A stretch of 64,000 bases of DNA from NCBI RefSeq assembly GCF_017303275.1, contig NZ_JAFKOJ010000006.1:62001-126000 (forward strand), given 5' to 3'. The DNA is from Bacillus sp. NTK034 (GTDB lineage: Bacteria; Bacillota; Bacilli; Bacillales; Cytobacillaceae). Within the stretch, counting starts at the first letter, position 1. Every line of letters begins with the position of its first letter. This document shows positions 1 to 8,246 of the stretch, one piece after another. The translations under genes were made by a program, and so were the position numbers. Below the pieces are notes generated by a model, which saw only the letters and a list, made by a program, of their open reading frames with translations, was not told where the DNA came from and did no database searches.

Positions 1-417
1 CATTTCCTGGAGCAATCCAGTTGAAACCGCTACAAGAGAGCGTTTTTTCGAAGGGCCTGTTGCAAAAGCATTTACTTCAGGGGAATGATAAATTCCCACT
101 TCAGGCATATGTGTTAAGCCTGCTGATCTTGAAAGGCGGTGAACTTTTTCCACGATGTCGCGTTCAGTTGCTGAAAGGGCACCATTCGGATCCAGCACCT
201 GGACATTCATCATTCTCTTGGCCATCCAGCGGGACATCCACAGGGAAATGAAGGAGCCCGTGAAACCTATCACGGCACTGACCACAAGCAATGCGCCGAA
301 ATCAATGCCGCCCTGGGCATTGATGTAATTTCCTCCGCCAATCAGCGAGAAAATAATACTGATCGTCAATAGAACAAGCACGTTCGTCAATAAAAAGTAA
401 AAAATACGTTTACCCAT
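1..417 (-). CDS. htpX: Protease HtpX, N-terminal part (cut by window edge)
   Basis: HtpX is a membrane-bound zinc metalloprotease that degrades misfolded membrane proteins. Only the first 139 residues are present; the HExxH active site lies beyond the left edge. A first membrane helix (about residues 4-24) and a second (about 38-60) are visible, followed by the cytosolic stretch with [20 protein letters not shown] and [10 protein letters not shown], which precede the catalytic helix in this family. The ATG at 417 is preceded by an AAAGGGTGAGG ribosome site. The reading frame runs open to base 1, so the gene appears cut by the edge and not broken. Confidence 0.9.
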   Translation of the reverse strand, partial: MGKRIFYFLLTNVLVLLTISIIFSLIGGGNYINAQGGIDFGALLVVSAVIGFTGSFISLWMSRWMAKRMMNVQVLDPNGALSATERDIVEKVHRLSRSAGLTHMPEVGIYHSPEVNAFATGPSKKRSLVAVSTGLLQEM

Positions 418-593
418 TTCCTCACCCTTTAATCTATTTTTGAGTTCATATGAACTTGTCTTCTGACTATATAATATAATTTTTCAAGTGAAATGACAAG
501 TAAAAACTAGGCGGTAACGAAATAGACGTTGACTGTGATCATTGAAACCATTAGGATGAAAGCATCGAAAAGAGAACGCAGGGGCTGATTATA

Positions 594-1325
594 TTGGAAT
601 TATTCCAGCTATCGAGGAAAAGCATGGCTGATTTCCTTCTGTCGCTGAAGGGGGAAGGAGGGCATTCGCCCAAACAAATCCTCCAGCAGGCATGGGCGGG
701 TGCTCATGAAAAAAATGGAATGTCAACCGAAGCTTTTCTGGATACCAAAATGCCGGCTATATTCGAAAAATTGCTGCGTGCAGATCTGCAGAAAATCGGC
801 TTTTCCCTCAATGAAATCGTCGCACTGGGAAACCAGATTGAATTTACCCATCTATCTTCGACTGCCGTGCAAAACTGGGTGAAGCGGGATGTGAAGGACC
901 TGATTGGCAGTCCGCAGCTCGGCAAGAAATATTCGGCCGACCAGGCTGCTATGCTTTTTATCGTGGAGGATCTGAAAGCAACGCTTGATTTCGATTCGAT
1001 CCGAAAAATTCTTGCTCTACTTTTTAATGATCTGGATGACCGCACAGACGATCTGATAGAGCCGATCCCTTTTTATTCTGCTTACGCGGCTATTTTTGAA
1101 AAAGCCCATCAGCACAATAGTGCCGGAAAAAGCATGCACGATCAGACAGAGCAATGCATCAAAAAAGAAGCATTGAAAACATTGGAGAGTTTTCAGGATT
1201 TTACTGATCAGCAGAAAGACATCGTCTCCAATATTCTTGTTACGGCATCATTGACGGTTTTATCGGCCTACTACAAGTCGCTGACAAAGAAATATGTAAC
1301 GGCTACCTTATTTTTAAATGGGTAA
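594..1325 (+). CDS. DUF1836 family protein
   Basis: A 243-residue soluble protein resembling the DUF1836 family, whose members carry a MerR-like helix-turn-helix. The middle (about residues 90-150) has the family pattern of a Trp-containing helix, then a G-K-K-Y-S-x-D-Q-A-A-M-L-F-I-V-E-D-L-K segment leading to a short aliphatic helix. The molecular role is not established; a DNA-binding role is an inference. The start is a TTG at 594 with an AGGGG element about 10 bases upstream. The gene stands alone and ends in a strong terminator at 1335-1363. Confidence 0.7.
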   Translation: MELFQLSRKSMADFLLSLKGEGGHSPKQILQQAWAGAHEKNGMSTEAFLDTKMPAIFEKLLRADLQKIGFSLNEIVALGNQIEFTHLSSTAVQNWVKRDVKDLIGSPQLGKKYSADQAAMLFIVEDLKATLDFDSIRKILALLFNDLDDRTDDLIEPIPFYSAYAAIFEKAHQHNSAGKSMHDQTEQCIKKEALKTLESFQDFTDQQKDIVSNILVTASLTVLSAYYKSLTKKYVTATLFLNG

Positions 1326-1334
1326 GTCCGTAAA

Positions 1335-1363
1335 GCATCGCCAATAAGAGGCGATGTTTTTTT
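1335..1363 (+). terminator. Rho-independent terminator after the DUF1836 gene
   Basis: Seven-base stem (CATCGCC at 1336-1342 with GGCGATG at 1350-1356) followed by seven T. Confidence 0.85.
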
Positions 1364-1524
1364 ATGCCCATATTTACCAATCAGCATATATTGCGTGCCG
1401 TTGTGAACGGTACGGGAGATTTAACGATCGAAAAAGACCGCTTCCGTTTTAAGCCGTGCATTGAGATTTATGCTGAGCCCATAAACCCGGAGGCCTTAAC
1501 GGACGATGCCGTTAAGGCTTTTTT
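1364..1524 (+). other. Short stretch between two terminators, possible gene remnant
   Basis: After the first terminator an open frame beginning at ATG 1364 has coding-like codon choice for about 45 codons (residues such as AVVNGTGDLTIEKDRFRF). It has no ribosome site, since the ATG sits directly behind the T-run. The frame is interrupted functionally by a second terminator hairpin (GCCTTAACGG at 1493-1502, CCGTTAAGGC at 1509-1518, then six T). It could be the worn end of a former gene, or an untranslated short transcript. I do not recognise the peptide. Confidence 0.3.
1493..1524 (+). terminator. Rho-independent terminator
   Basis: Perfect ten-base stem GCCTTAACGG / CCGTTAAGGC with a six-base loop and a T6 tail. 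It has no obvious intact gene in front of it. Confidence 0.85.
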
Positions 1525-1593
1525 CTTGTACACTGAAAATAAAGCATTGACCGTGTGGTGCACCCCACAGTTTAAGATAAATGGGAGGAAGCG

Positions 1594-1938
1594 ATGTACA
1601 AGATTAGCGAGTTTGCGGAAATGACCGGGTTAACGAAGGAAACATTGCGATATTACGCAGAAGTGAAGCTGCTGGAGCCCGCTCTCATAGACTCAAAAAA
1701 CAATTACCGGTATTACGATGACGGCAGCTACTTTTTGGCTATCCTGTTAATAAAACTAAGAAGATTAGGCTTCACCATTCAGGAAATGATTTCAGTGATG
1801 GAGGATGAATCATTCGCCAATCTTGAAGCATTGCTGCTGCAAAAAAGAAAGCTGATCGATAAGCAGATGGAGGAGCTTCAAGGTCAAATAGATGAAATCG
1901 ATGCCTTTTTGGATTCGGGGAAGGAGGAAGAATTGTGA
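1594..1938 (+). CDS. MerR family transcriptional regulator
   Basis: A 114-residue MerR-type regulator. The N-terminal winged helix-turn-helix is clear (MYKISEFAEMTGLTKETLRYY, then NYRYYDDGS), with the second HTH helix region LRRLGFTIQEMISVM. The C-terminal half is a single coiled-coil dimerisation helix (about residues 75-110). There is no effector domain, so it is a short form whose signal cannot be guessed. The ATG at 1594 follows GGGAGGAAGCG. Its stop overlaps the GTG start of the SRPBCC gene (GTGA), so the two are translationally coupled and the regulator probably controls this pair. Confidence 0.85.
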   Translation: MYKISEFAEMTGLTKETLRYYAEVKLLEPALIDSKNNYRYYDDGSYFLAILLIKLRRLGFTIQEMISVMEDESFANLEALLLQKRKLIDKQMEELQGQIDEIDAFLDSGKEEEL

Positions 1939-2390
1939 TTCAATGGAAAGAAGAAATCATGATTGAAAGAAATATTGAAAAGGTCTGGATCTTGTTTTCC
2001 GACCAGCACATAAAGAAAATCATGCCCAAGGTCGAAGAGCACACCCTGATCGAAAAAAGGGAAGATGAAGCAGGGGCAAAGCACAGGCAAACCTACAGAG
2101 AAGGCAAGCGCCTGGAGACTTATATTGTCGAAACACTGGCTTATGAGAACTCAGAGGATAAAAAGCATAAGCAGATCCATTTTGTATTGGGAAAAGCCTT
2201 TGAAATTACACTTGCATTTACGCTGGTCAAAATAGATGACTCCCGCACCAGGTTTATTTATGAAGGGGAAAATAAAGGGGTAAACTTCGTTGGAAGGGCC
2301 ATGCTGAAGCTTGGCGGCGATAAAAACAACCTGAAAGTGGTAGAGGAATTCCTGCAGAAGGTTCGCGAGGAAGCAATGAAGATGGAATAG
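1935..2390 (+). CDS. SRPBCC (START/polyketide-cyclase fold) protein
   Basis: A 151-residue protein with the pattern of the SRPBCC superfamily: an N-terminal strand MIQWKEEIMIERNIEKVW, the W-x-L-F-S-D helix, a run of long beta strands, and a C-terminal amphipathic helix (NNLKVVEEFLQKVREEA). These proteins form a deep hydrophobic pocket and may bind lipids or other small molecules; no catalytic residues can be assigned. The GTG at 1935 overlaps the stop of the MerR gene and has AAGGAGGA upstream. Coupling to the regulator suggests it handles or senses the same ligand, which is inference. Confidence 0.75.
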   Translation: MIQWKEEIMIERNIEKVWILFSDQHIKKIMPKVEEHTLIEKREDEAGAKHRQTYREGKRLETYIVETLAYENSEDKKHKQIHFVLGKAFEITLAFTLVKIDDSRTRFIYEGENKGVNFVGRAMLKLGGDKNNLKVVEEFLQKVREEAMKME

Positions 2391-2400
2391 CCTATGCTGA

Positions 2401-2427
2401 CGCAGTCTCTAAAGGAGACTGCGTTTT
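2401..2427 (+). terminator. Terminator of the MerR-SRPBCC operon
   Basis: CGCAGTCTC (2401-2409) pairs with GAGACTGCG (2415-2423), followed by TTTT. Confidence 0.8.
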
Positions 2428-2444
2428 CATTTAATTTTTCCTGC

Positions 2445-2475
2445 TTATGGCGATAAAGCTAATGTAAGATATAAT
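2445..2475 (+). promoter_or_regulatory. Probable promoter of the AraC-GyrI regulator
   Basis: A consensus -10 TATAAT lies at 2470-2475; the -35 is poor (TTATGG at 2445-2450, 19-base spacer). The -10 lies so close to the ATG at 2486 that this ATG would have no leader, which supports the downstream GTG start at 2507. Confidence 0.5.
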
Positions 2476-2506
2476 CGATAGTATTATGAAAATAAGGGGC
2501 TACAAG

Positions 2507-3388
2507 GTGAATTCTTACGGAAAAGAACAGCAAAAACAAATCAATAAAGTGCTCGAATATATTGATGGCCATTTAAGTGAGCCGCTTCCGCTTGAAAAGC
2601 TTGTGGCAGTATCGACATATTCCGTTTATCATTTTCAGCGGACGTTTAAAGGAATTGCAGGTGAAACGCCTGCTGAGTATATCAAAAGGCTGCGCCTCGA
2701 GGATGCGGCCCACTATTTAATTTACGAACGCCATATTCCAATCACACAAGTTGCGATGATGTGCGGTTTTTCATCTTTATCCTATTTTACATACTCATTC
2801 CGGGAAAATTTTAAAAAGAAATCTAAACTTTATAGCAAGATTCAGATAGAAGGATCTCATTCAAACACCTATAATGATTTTAGATGGCTGGACCTGGCAA
2901 AAGTGAAGGCCATTGAGCTGCCGGCTTGCACAATCGTAAAGAGGCAAAGCATCGGCCCGTATACACAGGGGATTCCGGATGTGTGGGAAGAAATCTATCA
3001 TTGGTCCAAATCGAGAGGGCTCCTGAATCTGAATACGATGATAGCAGGTGTCCCGAGGAATAATCCGTATATTACGCCTCCTGAAAAAAGCCGGTATGAC
3101 TGCTGCATCGGGGTTGATGAAAGTGCGGTCATAGATCAGGATGACGAGCTTGTTTATCAATTTGCAGGCGGAAAGCATGTTGTTTATGAATTTGAAGAGC
3201 CTCTTCCTTACAGTGAAAGAAGCACGTTCATTGAATGCTACTCGGAGCTCTACAGCTATTGGCTTCCAAGAAGCGGATACAGATATCTCGGAAATCCGGT
3301 TGAATTCGTACAGCTGGATGAAGAATCAGGCTCACTTTCTCTTAATTGCCGAGTTAAAGCTATTGCGCTGGCCATCGAACCAAAATAG
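2507..3388 (+). CDS. AraC family regulator with GyrI-like effector domain
   Basis: About 293 residues. The N-terminal 100 residues contain two AraC helix-turn-helix motifs (KLVAVSTYSVYHFQRTFK and PITQVAMMCGFSSLSYFTYSF). The C-terminal 160 residues (from about VKAIELPACTIVKRQSIGPY) have the GyrI-like / SOUL-related drug-binding fold seen in Rob and BmrR-type regulators. The combination usually activates efflux or detoxification genes in response to a hydrophobic compound. I chose the GTG at 2507 because AAGGGG precedes it and the -10 at 2470 leaves no room for the ATG at 2486. It is followed directly by the DUF1761 gene. Confidence 0.85.
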   Translation: MNSYGKEQQKQINKVLEYIDGHLSEPLPLEKLVAVSTYSVYHFQRTFKGIAGETPAEYIKRLRLEDAAHYLIYERHIPITQVAMMCGFSSLSYFTYSFRENFKKKSKLYSKIQIEGSHSNTYNDFRWLDLAKVKAIELPACTIVKRQSIGPYTQGIPDVWEEIYHWSKSRGLLNLNTMIAGVPRNNPYITPPEKSRYDCCIGVDESAVIDQDDELVYQFAGGKHVVYEFEEPLPYSERSTFIECYSELYSYWLPRSGYRYLGNPVEFVQLDEESGSLSLNCRVKAIALAIEPK

Positions 3389-3411
3389 AAAAGGTGTGTG
3401 GAGAAGTAGTG

Positions 3412-3804
3412 GTGGATTGGAATTCAGTGAATATTTTAGCTGTCTTGATTGGCGGGGTTTTATATATGATGTATGGGGGAATCTACTATTCTTCATTATT
3501 GGGGAAGAAATCACGAAGCAATGAAATTAAGGACCACCAAAGTGAAGGCCCTCTTAAATATTTGATTTCTGTCATTATTGCGTTTATCAGTTCTTTTTTC
3601 ATCGGTATCCTTGTACAATCGATTGAAATCGGAAGCTGGATAGAAGGTCTGGCACTGGGCTTTATGATCGGCCTCTTAATTTCCATGGTTTATCTGAAAA
3701 ATAGGCTTTTCGGTTTGATGAGCCAAAAGGCATTTCTGATTGCCATTGGAGATCATCTTATTATTTTCACCCTTCTGGGTGCCTTACATGGGGTATTAAA
3801 TTAA
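3412..3804 (+). CDS. DUF1761 family membrane protein
   Basis: About 131 residues with four predicted membrane helices. The N-terminus (MDWNSVNILAVLIGGVLYMM, then GGIYYSSLLGKK) matches the DUF1761 pattern of a first helix followed by a W/Y-Y-S-x-L segment; function unknown. The GTG at 3412 is preferred over the GTG at 3394 because GGAGA lies seven bases upstream. It starts 23 bases after the AraC-type regulator and is probably co-transcribed with it. Confidence 0.65.
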   Translation: MDWNSVNILAVLIGGVLYMMYGGIYYSSLLGKKSRSNEIKDHQSEGPLKYLISVIIAFISSFFIGILVQSIEIGSWIEGLALGFMIGLLISMVYLKNRLFGLMSQKAFLIAIGDHLIIFTLLGALHGVLN

Positions 3805-3835
3805 CATCGCCGGTTTCAGCCGGCGATGTTTCTTT
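3803..3835. terminator. Terminator between converging genes
   Basis: AACATCGCCGG / CCGGCGATGTT with the loop TTTCAG. The stem is symmetric and serves the + strand gene best. The - strand ABC permease also ends just beyond, at 3849. Confidence 0.75.
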
Positions 3836-3848
3836 CAGTTAAAGTGCT

Positions 3849-5186
3849 TTATACTTCCCGCCTCATCGCTTTAAGCACATCCACCTGTGTCGCGCGCTTG
3901 GCCGGACGCCAGCCGGAGAAGATGGTGACAGTCAGGCAAATCGACACACTGATCAGAGTAAGGGACCATGGAATGTAAGAAAGCATAAGGCCCTCAGGCG
4001 GAGCTTCCTCAAATACTCTTTCCAGCACGAGCGGAAGTGCCAGGTTGACCGCATAGCTGATTCCATAAGCAACAATCGTGCCAATCAGGGCACCAAGCAG
4101 TCCGATATAGCTGCTTTCAAGGACAAAGATCCGCTTAATCGTCTTCGGATGGGCGCCGATCGCTTTCATGATGCCGATATCGGGGGCGCGCTCCGTAACG
4201 GCCATCGTCATTGTATTATAAATGCCGATGGAAGCAATGATTAAAGCGATGGTTCCGATGAAGAGAAGGCCGATTTTTAGAATCGTAAAAACCATATTAA
4301 TCTGCTTCATCTCGTTTACGATGGAATAAACCATATAATTGCCGTCTTTCAATTTGTCATTGATACCTGTGACAGCCTCGACATCTTTAGCGTAAAGGCT
4401 GACTCTATCGTATATTCGGCCGGTATCCTCGGAAGCTCCTTCCACTTGCTCGGGACTGCCGCCAGGTGTGCCGGTGAAAGCTTCGACTTCTTTAAAGGTG
4501 TCTTCAGAAATGAAGACCGTGCGGATCTGCATCCATTCTTTAGAAGGCTTTTTTGTGACCCCGGTTATGGTCAGGGGAATGGACTTTTTGATTTCCTTGC
4601 CATCCTCCATTTTGATAATTTCCATTTCAATCGTCTTTCCGACTAACTCACCCTTGTAGGCGTATTCTTCCTTTATCGTTCCATCCTCATTAAAGGCATT
4701 CTCTCCTTCTTTCGGCTCTAGAGACAGACCATCCGCAAAGGAGGAGCCAACCACTACTTCATTTCCTTTTTCCGGGAGTCTTCCTTCAGAAAGCTCGAAT
4801 CCTGCTTTCACTTCTTCAGGGAAATAGGCCGAAACGGCTTCTGATTGAGCGGTATAATCCTCTGTTTTAAAGATCGGGCTTTGTTGCAGAGATTGCCTGC
4901 GGGTGACTGCTTTTACCCCGGTGATTTCTTGAAAATGCTGGATATCTTCATCTTTGATGCCCTGAAAATTTCCTTCGCCCGCTTCCTTGCCGTGAACCTG
5001 AACTTCCGTCACAAGGCTGTCTTCCATTACATCCTGGATGATCGATTTATGGAGGCCGAATCCGACTGATGCCAGTACAATCAGAAAGGTACATCCAATT
5101 GCTGTGGCTAATATCGTCATAAACAGCCTTGTTTTATTCTTTTTCATATTTTGCCTTACAAATCGGAATTGATCTTTTAAATTCAT
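3849..5186 (-). CDS. MacB/FtsX-type ABC transporter permease
   Basis: A 445-residue membrane subunit. It has one N-terminal helix (about residues 20-42), a large extracytoplasmic MacB-like core domain (about 45-290), and three C-terminal helices of the FtsX fold (about 300-320, 350-375, 405-430). The stretch TERAPDIGIMKAIGA is the FtsX coupling motif before the second helix. With the ATPase gene, whose last four bases overlap its start, it forms a type VII-like exporter or mechanotransmitter, often for antimicrobial peptides or lipoproteins. No separate accessory subunit is encoded beside it, so the substrate is open. Confidence 0.85.
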   Translation of the reverse strand: MNLKDQFRFVRQNMKKNKTRLFMTILATAIGCTFLIVLASVGFGLHKSIIQDVMEDSLVTEVQVHGKEAGEGNFQGIKDEDIQHFQEITGVKAVTRRQSLQQSPIFKTEDYTAQSEAVSAYFPEEVKAGFELSEGRLPEKGNEVVVGSSFADGLSLEPKEGENAFNEDGTIKEEYAYKGELVGKTIEMEIIKMEDGKEIKKSIPLTITGVTKKPSKEWMQIRTVFISEDTFKEVEAFTGTPGGSPEQVEGASEDTGRIYDRVSLYAKDVEAVTGINDKLKDGNYMVYSIVNEMKQINMVFTILKIGLLFIGTIALIIASIGIYNTMTMAVTERAPDIGIMKAIGAHPKTIKRIFVLESSYIGLLGALIGTIVAYGISYAVNLALPLVLERVFEEAPPEGLMLSYIPWSLTLISVSICLTVTIFSGWRPAKRATQVDVLKAMRREV

Positions 5187-5872
5187 GCCAATACACCCTC
5201 CATAACCCTTCCATCTGTGATTTCAATTGTCTTATGGCCGATGGCTGCCACTTTTTCGTCGTGCGTAATAATCAGGAACGTAATGCCCAGATCACGGTTC
5301 AGCTCTTGAATGAACTGGAGCAGCTCGTTTTCTGTTTCGCTGTCCAGGCTGCCAGTCGGTTCATCAGCAAGAATGAGGGGAGGATTCACGACAAGCGCCC
5401 GGGCGATGCTGACACGCTGCTGCTGTCCGCCGGAAAGCTCACTTGGATAATGATCCTTATATTCAATGAGTCCTACACGCTTTAACGTCTCTTCCGTCTT
5501 CTGCTGTCTTTCCTTTTCGGGCATCCCCTTGAGAATGAGAGGGAGCTCGACATTCTGGTAAGCCGTCATGCTCGGAATCAGCTGAAAGCTCTGGAAAATG
5601 AATCCGAGATTCGCCAGGCGGAAATCAGCGAATTTTCCTTCGTTATAATCACTGACCTTCTCGCCATGAATCCAGACCTCACCATGCTTCGGCTTAATGA
5701 AACCGCTGATGATATTCAAAAGCGTCGACTTCCCGGATCCGCTCCTGCCCACAATTGTGACAATCTCGCCTTTCTCCACTGAAAAAGAAACACCCTCCAA
5801 TACCGGAATAACCGTCTTCTTTTCTTTTTTGCCAATCTCAAACGCATGGCTTAATTCTCTAACTTCTATCAC
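5183..5872 (-). CDS. ABC transporter ATP-binding protein (LolD/MacB type)
   Basis: A 229-residue ATPase with all motifs: Walker [10 protein letters not shown] (about 42-50), Q-loop [14 protein letters not shown], signature [15 protein letters not shown] (about 144-158), Walker [14 protein letters not shown], and H-loop ITHD. This is the short single-domain type that partners MacB/FtsX permeases. Its stop overlaps the start of the permease gene (ATGA-type coupling), so the two are one operon transcribed leftward. Confidence 0.92.
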   Translation of the reverse strand: MIEVRELSHAFEIGKKEKKTVIPVLEGVSFSVEKGEIVTIVGRSGSGKSTLLNIISGFIKPKHGEVWIHGEKVSDYNEGKFADFRLANLGFIFQSFQLIPSMTAYQNVELPLILKGMPEKERQQKTEETLKRVGLIEYKDHYPSELSGGQQQRVSIARALVVNPPLILADEPTGSLDSETENELLQFIQELNRDLGITFLIITHDEKVAAIGHKTIEITDGRVMEGVLA

Positions 5873-5958
5873 GCAATAACCTTCCTTCTAAAAAAGTGTC
5901 TGCCATCTAGACGTACGAAAGGGCACTTTCGGCTTCAAAAAATAATAAAATAATTTTT

Positions 5959-5988
5959 GGTGACAGGTACCACCCGAATTTTGTCGAA
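5959..5988. repeat. Interspersed repeat, short form (copy 1)
   Basis: GGTGACAGGTACC followed by ACCCGAATTTTGTCGAA. The same 30 bases with two differences recur at 24683-24712. The first 13 bases are shared with the arms of the long palindromes at 48536, 49834 and 54946. Confidence 0.7.
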
Positions 5989-6078
5989 TCATTTTTTGTG
6001 GGTTTGAATATTTTGAATTTTAAAAGAGATAGAGCTACTATGAGTAATAGTGACACTGTAAAAAAGGAGGAAATGCTA

Positions 6079-7305
6079 TTGGAGCAGACACTTATTAAAG
6101 CTGATGATTATGTAACATTATGGGGAAGTATTGTGGTGTGGGCCTCGGCAAGCATCTATCTGGAGCAGCGTTACAGCTGGGCAGCAAAAATTTCAGGGGC
6201 GATTGTTGCCCTGATTGGCGCCATTATTCTATCCAATACCGGCATTATTCCAACTGCATCGCCAGTATATGATGCAGTCTGGACTTTTATCATTCCGCTT
6301 GCGATCCCATTGCTTCTTTTTCATGTGAAGATTAAAAAAATCTGGCAGGAAAGCGGCCGGCTGCTGATTATCTTTCTGATCAGCTCCATTGGAACAGTGG
6401 CAGGGGTGATCATCAGTTTCTTTTTACTGAAAGATCATATACCTGTCCTTGATAAACTAGGCGCGATGCTCAGCGCATCCTATATTGGCGGCGGGGTAAA
6501 TTTCGCGGCCATGGCGGCAAAATTCGAGACGCCTGGAGAAATGGTTTCCGCCGCAGTTGTCGCCGATAATTTAATGATGGCCATTTACTTCGTAGTTCTT
6601 ATGATGGTACCGGCCATTGGCTTTTTCCGGCGCCGTTTTAAAACGCCGCATGTTGACCAGGTGGAAAACGGAAGTATAGGAGAAGAGGGGAAGACACTTG
6701 CCGAGAGCTTTTGGAAGCGAAAGGACATCTCTTTAAAGGATATCGCGTTATCCGTCGGAACAGCCTTTTTGCTTGTGATTGTTTCGTTTAAAATCGCTGA
6801 ATTCCTGGACGCAGCCATTCCTTCCGGGGATGACGTTTCTTTCTTTATCAATCTCGTAAATGGGCTGTTTGGAGACAAGTATTTGATGCTGACTACTCTG
6901 ACGTTCCTGGGTTTGGCTATGTTTCCGAGATACTTCGAGTCTATTAACGGAAGCCAGGAAATCGGCACATTCCTGATTTACCTGTTCTTTGTCGTGATCG
7001 GCATCCCGGCATCGATCCCGCTGATTATCGAAAATGCCCCGCTTCTGCTGGTGTTTGTGTTCATTATAGTCGCAGTGAACCTGACTGTATCTTTAACAGC
7101 AGGCAAACTACTAAAATATGACCTCGAGGAAATTCTTTTGGCCAGCAATGCCAATGTCGGCGGCCCGACCACCGCTGCAGCCATGGCCATCGCCAAAGGC
7201 TGGAAGGATTTGATCGGACCGATACTTGTTGTCGGAACGCTGGGCTATATTATCGGCAACTACGTCGGAACCGCGCTCGGACTGTGGTTTTCGGGGTTTA
7301 TGTAA
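6079..7305 (+). CDS. DUF819 (YjcL-like) membrane protein
   Basis: About 408 residues with some ten membrane helices. It resembles the DUF819 family (B. subtilis YjcL), thought to be secondary transporters. Recognisable parts are SASYIGGGVNFAAMAAKFE, and near the end NANVGGPTTAAAMAIAKGW, two Gly/Asn-rich re-entrant-like segments typical of the family. The start is uncertain. AAAGGAGG at 6063-6070 lies only two bases before ATG 6073 but eight before TTG 6079, so I prefer the TTG; an open frame extends back to 5998. It is a single gene ending in a terminator. Confidence 0.8.
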   Translation: MEQTLIKADDYVTLWGSIVVWASASIYLEQRYSWAAKISGAIVALIGAIILSNTGIIPTASPVYDAVWTFIIPLAIPLLLFHVKIKKIWQESGRLLIIFLISSIGTVAGVIISFFLLKDHIPVLDKLGAMLSASYIGGGVNFAAMAAKFETPGEMVSAAVVADNLMMAIYFVVLMMVPAIGFFRRRFKTPHVDQVENGSIGEEGKTLAESFWKRKDISLKDIALSVGTAFLLVIVSFKIAEFLDAAIPSGDDVSFFINLVNGLFGDKYLMLTTLTFLGLAMFPRYFESINGSQEIGTFLIYLFFVVIGIPASIPLIIENAPLLLVFVFIIVAVNLTVSLTAGKLLKYDLEEILLASNANVGGPTTAAAMAIAKGWKDLIGPILVVGTLGYIIGNYVGTALGLWFSGFM

Positions 7306-7318
7306 AAATGGAGGAGGG

Positions 7319-7343
7319 CCCGCAAAACTTATTGCGGGTTTTT
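7319..7343 (+). terminator. Terminator after the DUF819 gene
   Basis: CCCGCAA (7319-7325) pairs with TTGCGGG (7332-7338), then T5. Confidence 0.85.
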
Positions 7344-7362
7344 ATGCTGAATTAAACATTGG

Positions 7363-7417
7363 GATTTGGGAAGCAGGGATGTTGAATCATGATTTGAGAA
7401 GAGGGATGTGAAATATA
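7363..7417. repeat. Short imperfect direct repeat
   Basis: GATTTGGGAAGCAGGGATGT at 7363 is repeated 28 bases on as GATTTGAGAAGAGGGATGT. No gene is seen between 7306 and 7436. Confidence 0.4.
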
Positions 7418-7436
7418 TTACTAAAAAGATAAATGA

Positions 7437-7976
7437 TTAATTCTGAATAAAATTTCCGTAATCAATAACTGTGAGGATCTGTTCTTTGGAGAATGCCAAA
7501 TTTGCCTTCTTAAAGTCATTCGGTATTATCCCGTGGCTTATAAATTTATTATGCAGCTGCAGGATTTGATTATTAAATCGGTTATTATCAGGTACTTTAT
7601 TAGGGATTTTTTTCATTATAATCCAGCCATTTCCGTATTGTATGACTGGGCAAAGATGTTTTTTTATGTCAGGAGGACTATGAGTGAAAATTTCACATTC
7701 AGTTTTATTACACTTAAGGCCAAGATCTGAAAGGGCAACCTTTAACACATAATTTTTCCCCATATCATAGACAATTCTGGTATATCCTTTTCCCAGAAAT
7801 CTATACCGTAACCGCAAAGTCCTTTTTGCCATAGTGACCTTTGAATAATTCCCCTTATTTTCCCATTTTTTCATGCTTGATATCCAGAAATTAATAGAAT
7901 GAAGTTCGCTGGGAGTCAGGAGATTTGGATTAGCAGTATTTTTCCTTGGAGACATAATTTCCACATCCATTCCCAT
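7437..7976 (-). CDS. Minimal protein-kinase-fold protein
   Basis: A 179-residue protein that I read as a very small kinase-like fold. Visible elements are a Gly-rich loop LGKGYTRIVY (61-70), a beta-3 lysine in VLKVA (K79), a hinge-like IIMKKI (119-124), a catalytic-loop-like HGIIPNDFKKANL (148-160, D154 and N159), and a metal-loop-like VIDYG (170-174, DYG for DFG). The activation segment and most of the C-lobe are missing. It is close to the Kae1/RIO-like minimal kinases in length but I cannot assign a family. Base composition is AT-richer than the neighbours. No convincing ribosome site is seen; starts at 7976, 7970 or 7955 are possible. Confidence 0.55.
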   Translation of the reverse strand: MGMDVEIMSPRKNTANPNLLTPSELHSINFWISSMKKWENKGNYSKVTMAKRTLRLRYRFLGKGYTRIVYDMGKNYVLKVALSDLGLKCNKTECEIFTHSPPDIKKHLCPVIQYGNGWIIMKKIPNKVPDNNRFNNQILQLHNKFISHGIIPNDFKKANLAFSKEQILTVIDYGNFIQN

Positions 7977-8246
7977 ACAATTTTTACACGATATTATATT
8001 TAAATAGGGATTAGTTTGTCCGTACTTATAACTATCTTTTTGTAAAAAAGAATTCCAGCCCGCGGCTTATTTATCTATCCCTTTTTAGATATATCGGTCA
8101 TTTGATCGGCCAGGGCTCCAGCTCCCTCTCCTCCAAATTCCACCTTTCTTCAAGAAAAATCCAAAGAAATTTTTCACGATTTGTACTATAATAATAGCTG
8201 GTTTATTTTTTAGAGTAACGAAATAATAGAAAGCGGTGTTGATACC
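7977..8246. other. Intergenic region
   Basis: About 270 bases with no gene. It contains an AT-rich stretch and the words TATCGGTC and ATCGGCC at 8092-8110, which resemble the core of the array at 34946. I see no riboswitch before the NCS2 permease. Confidence 0.5.

Noticed and set aside
8100..8246. Purine riboswitch before the NCS2 permease
   Set aside because: I could not find the conserved three-way-junction sequences or a terminator in the leader.
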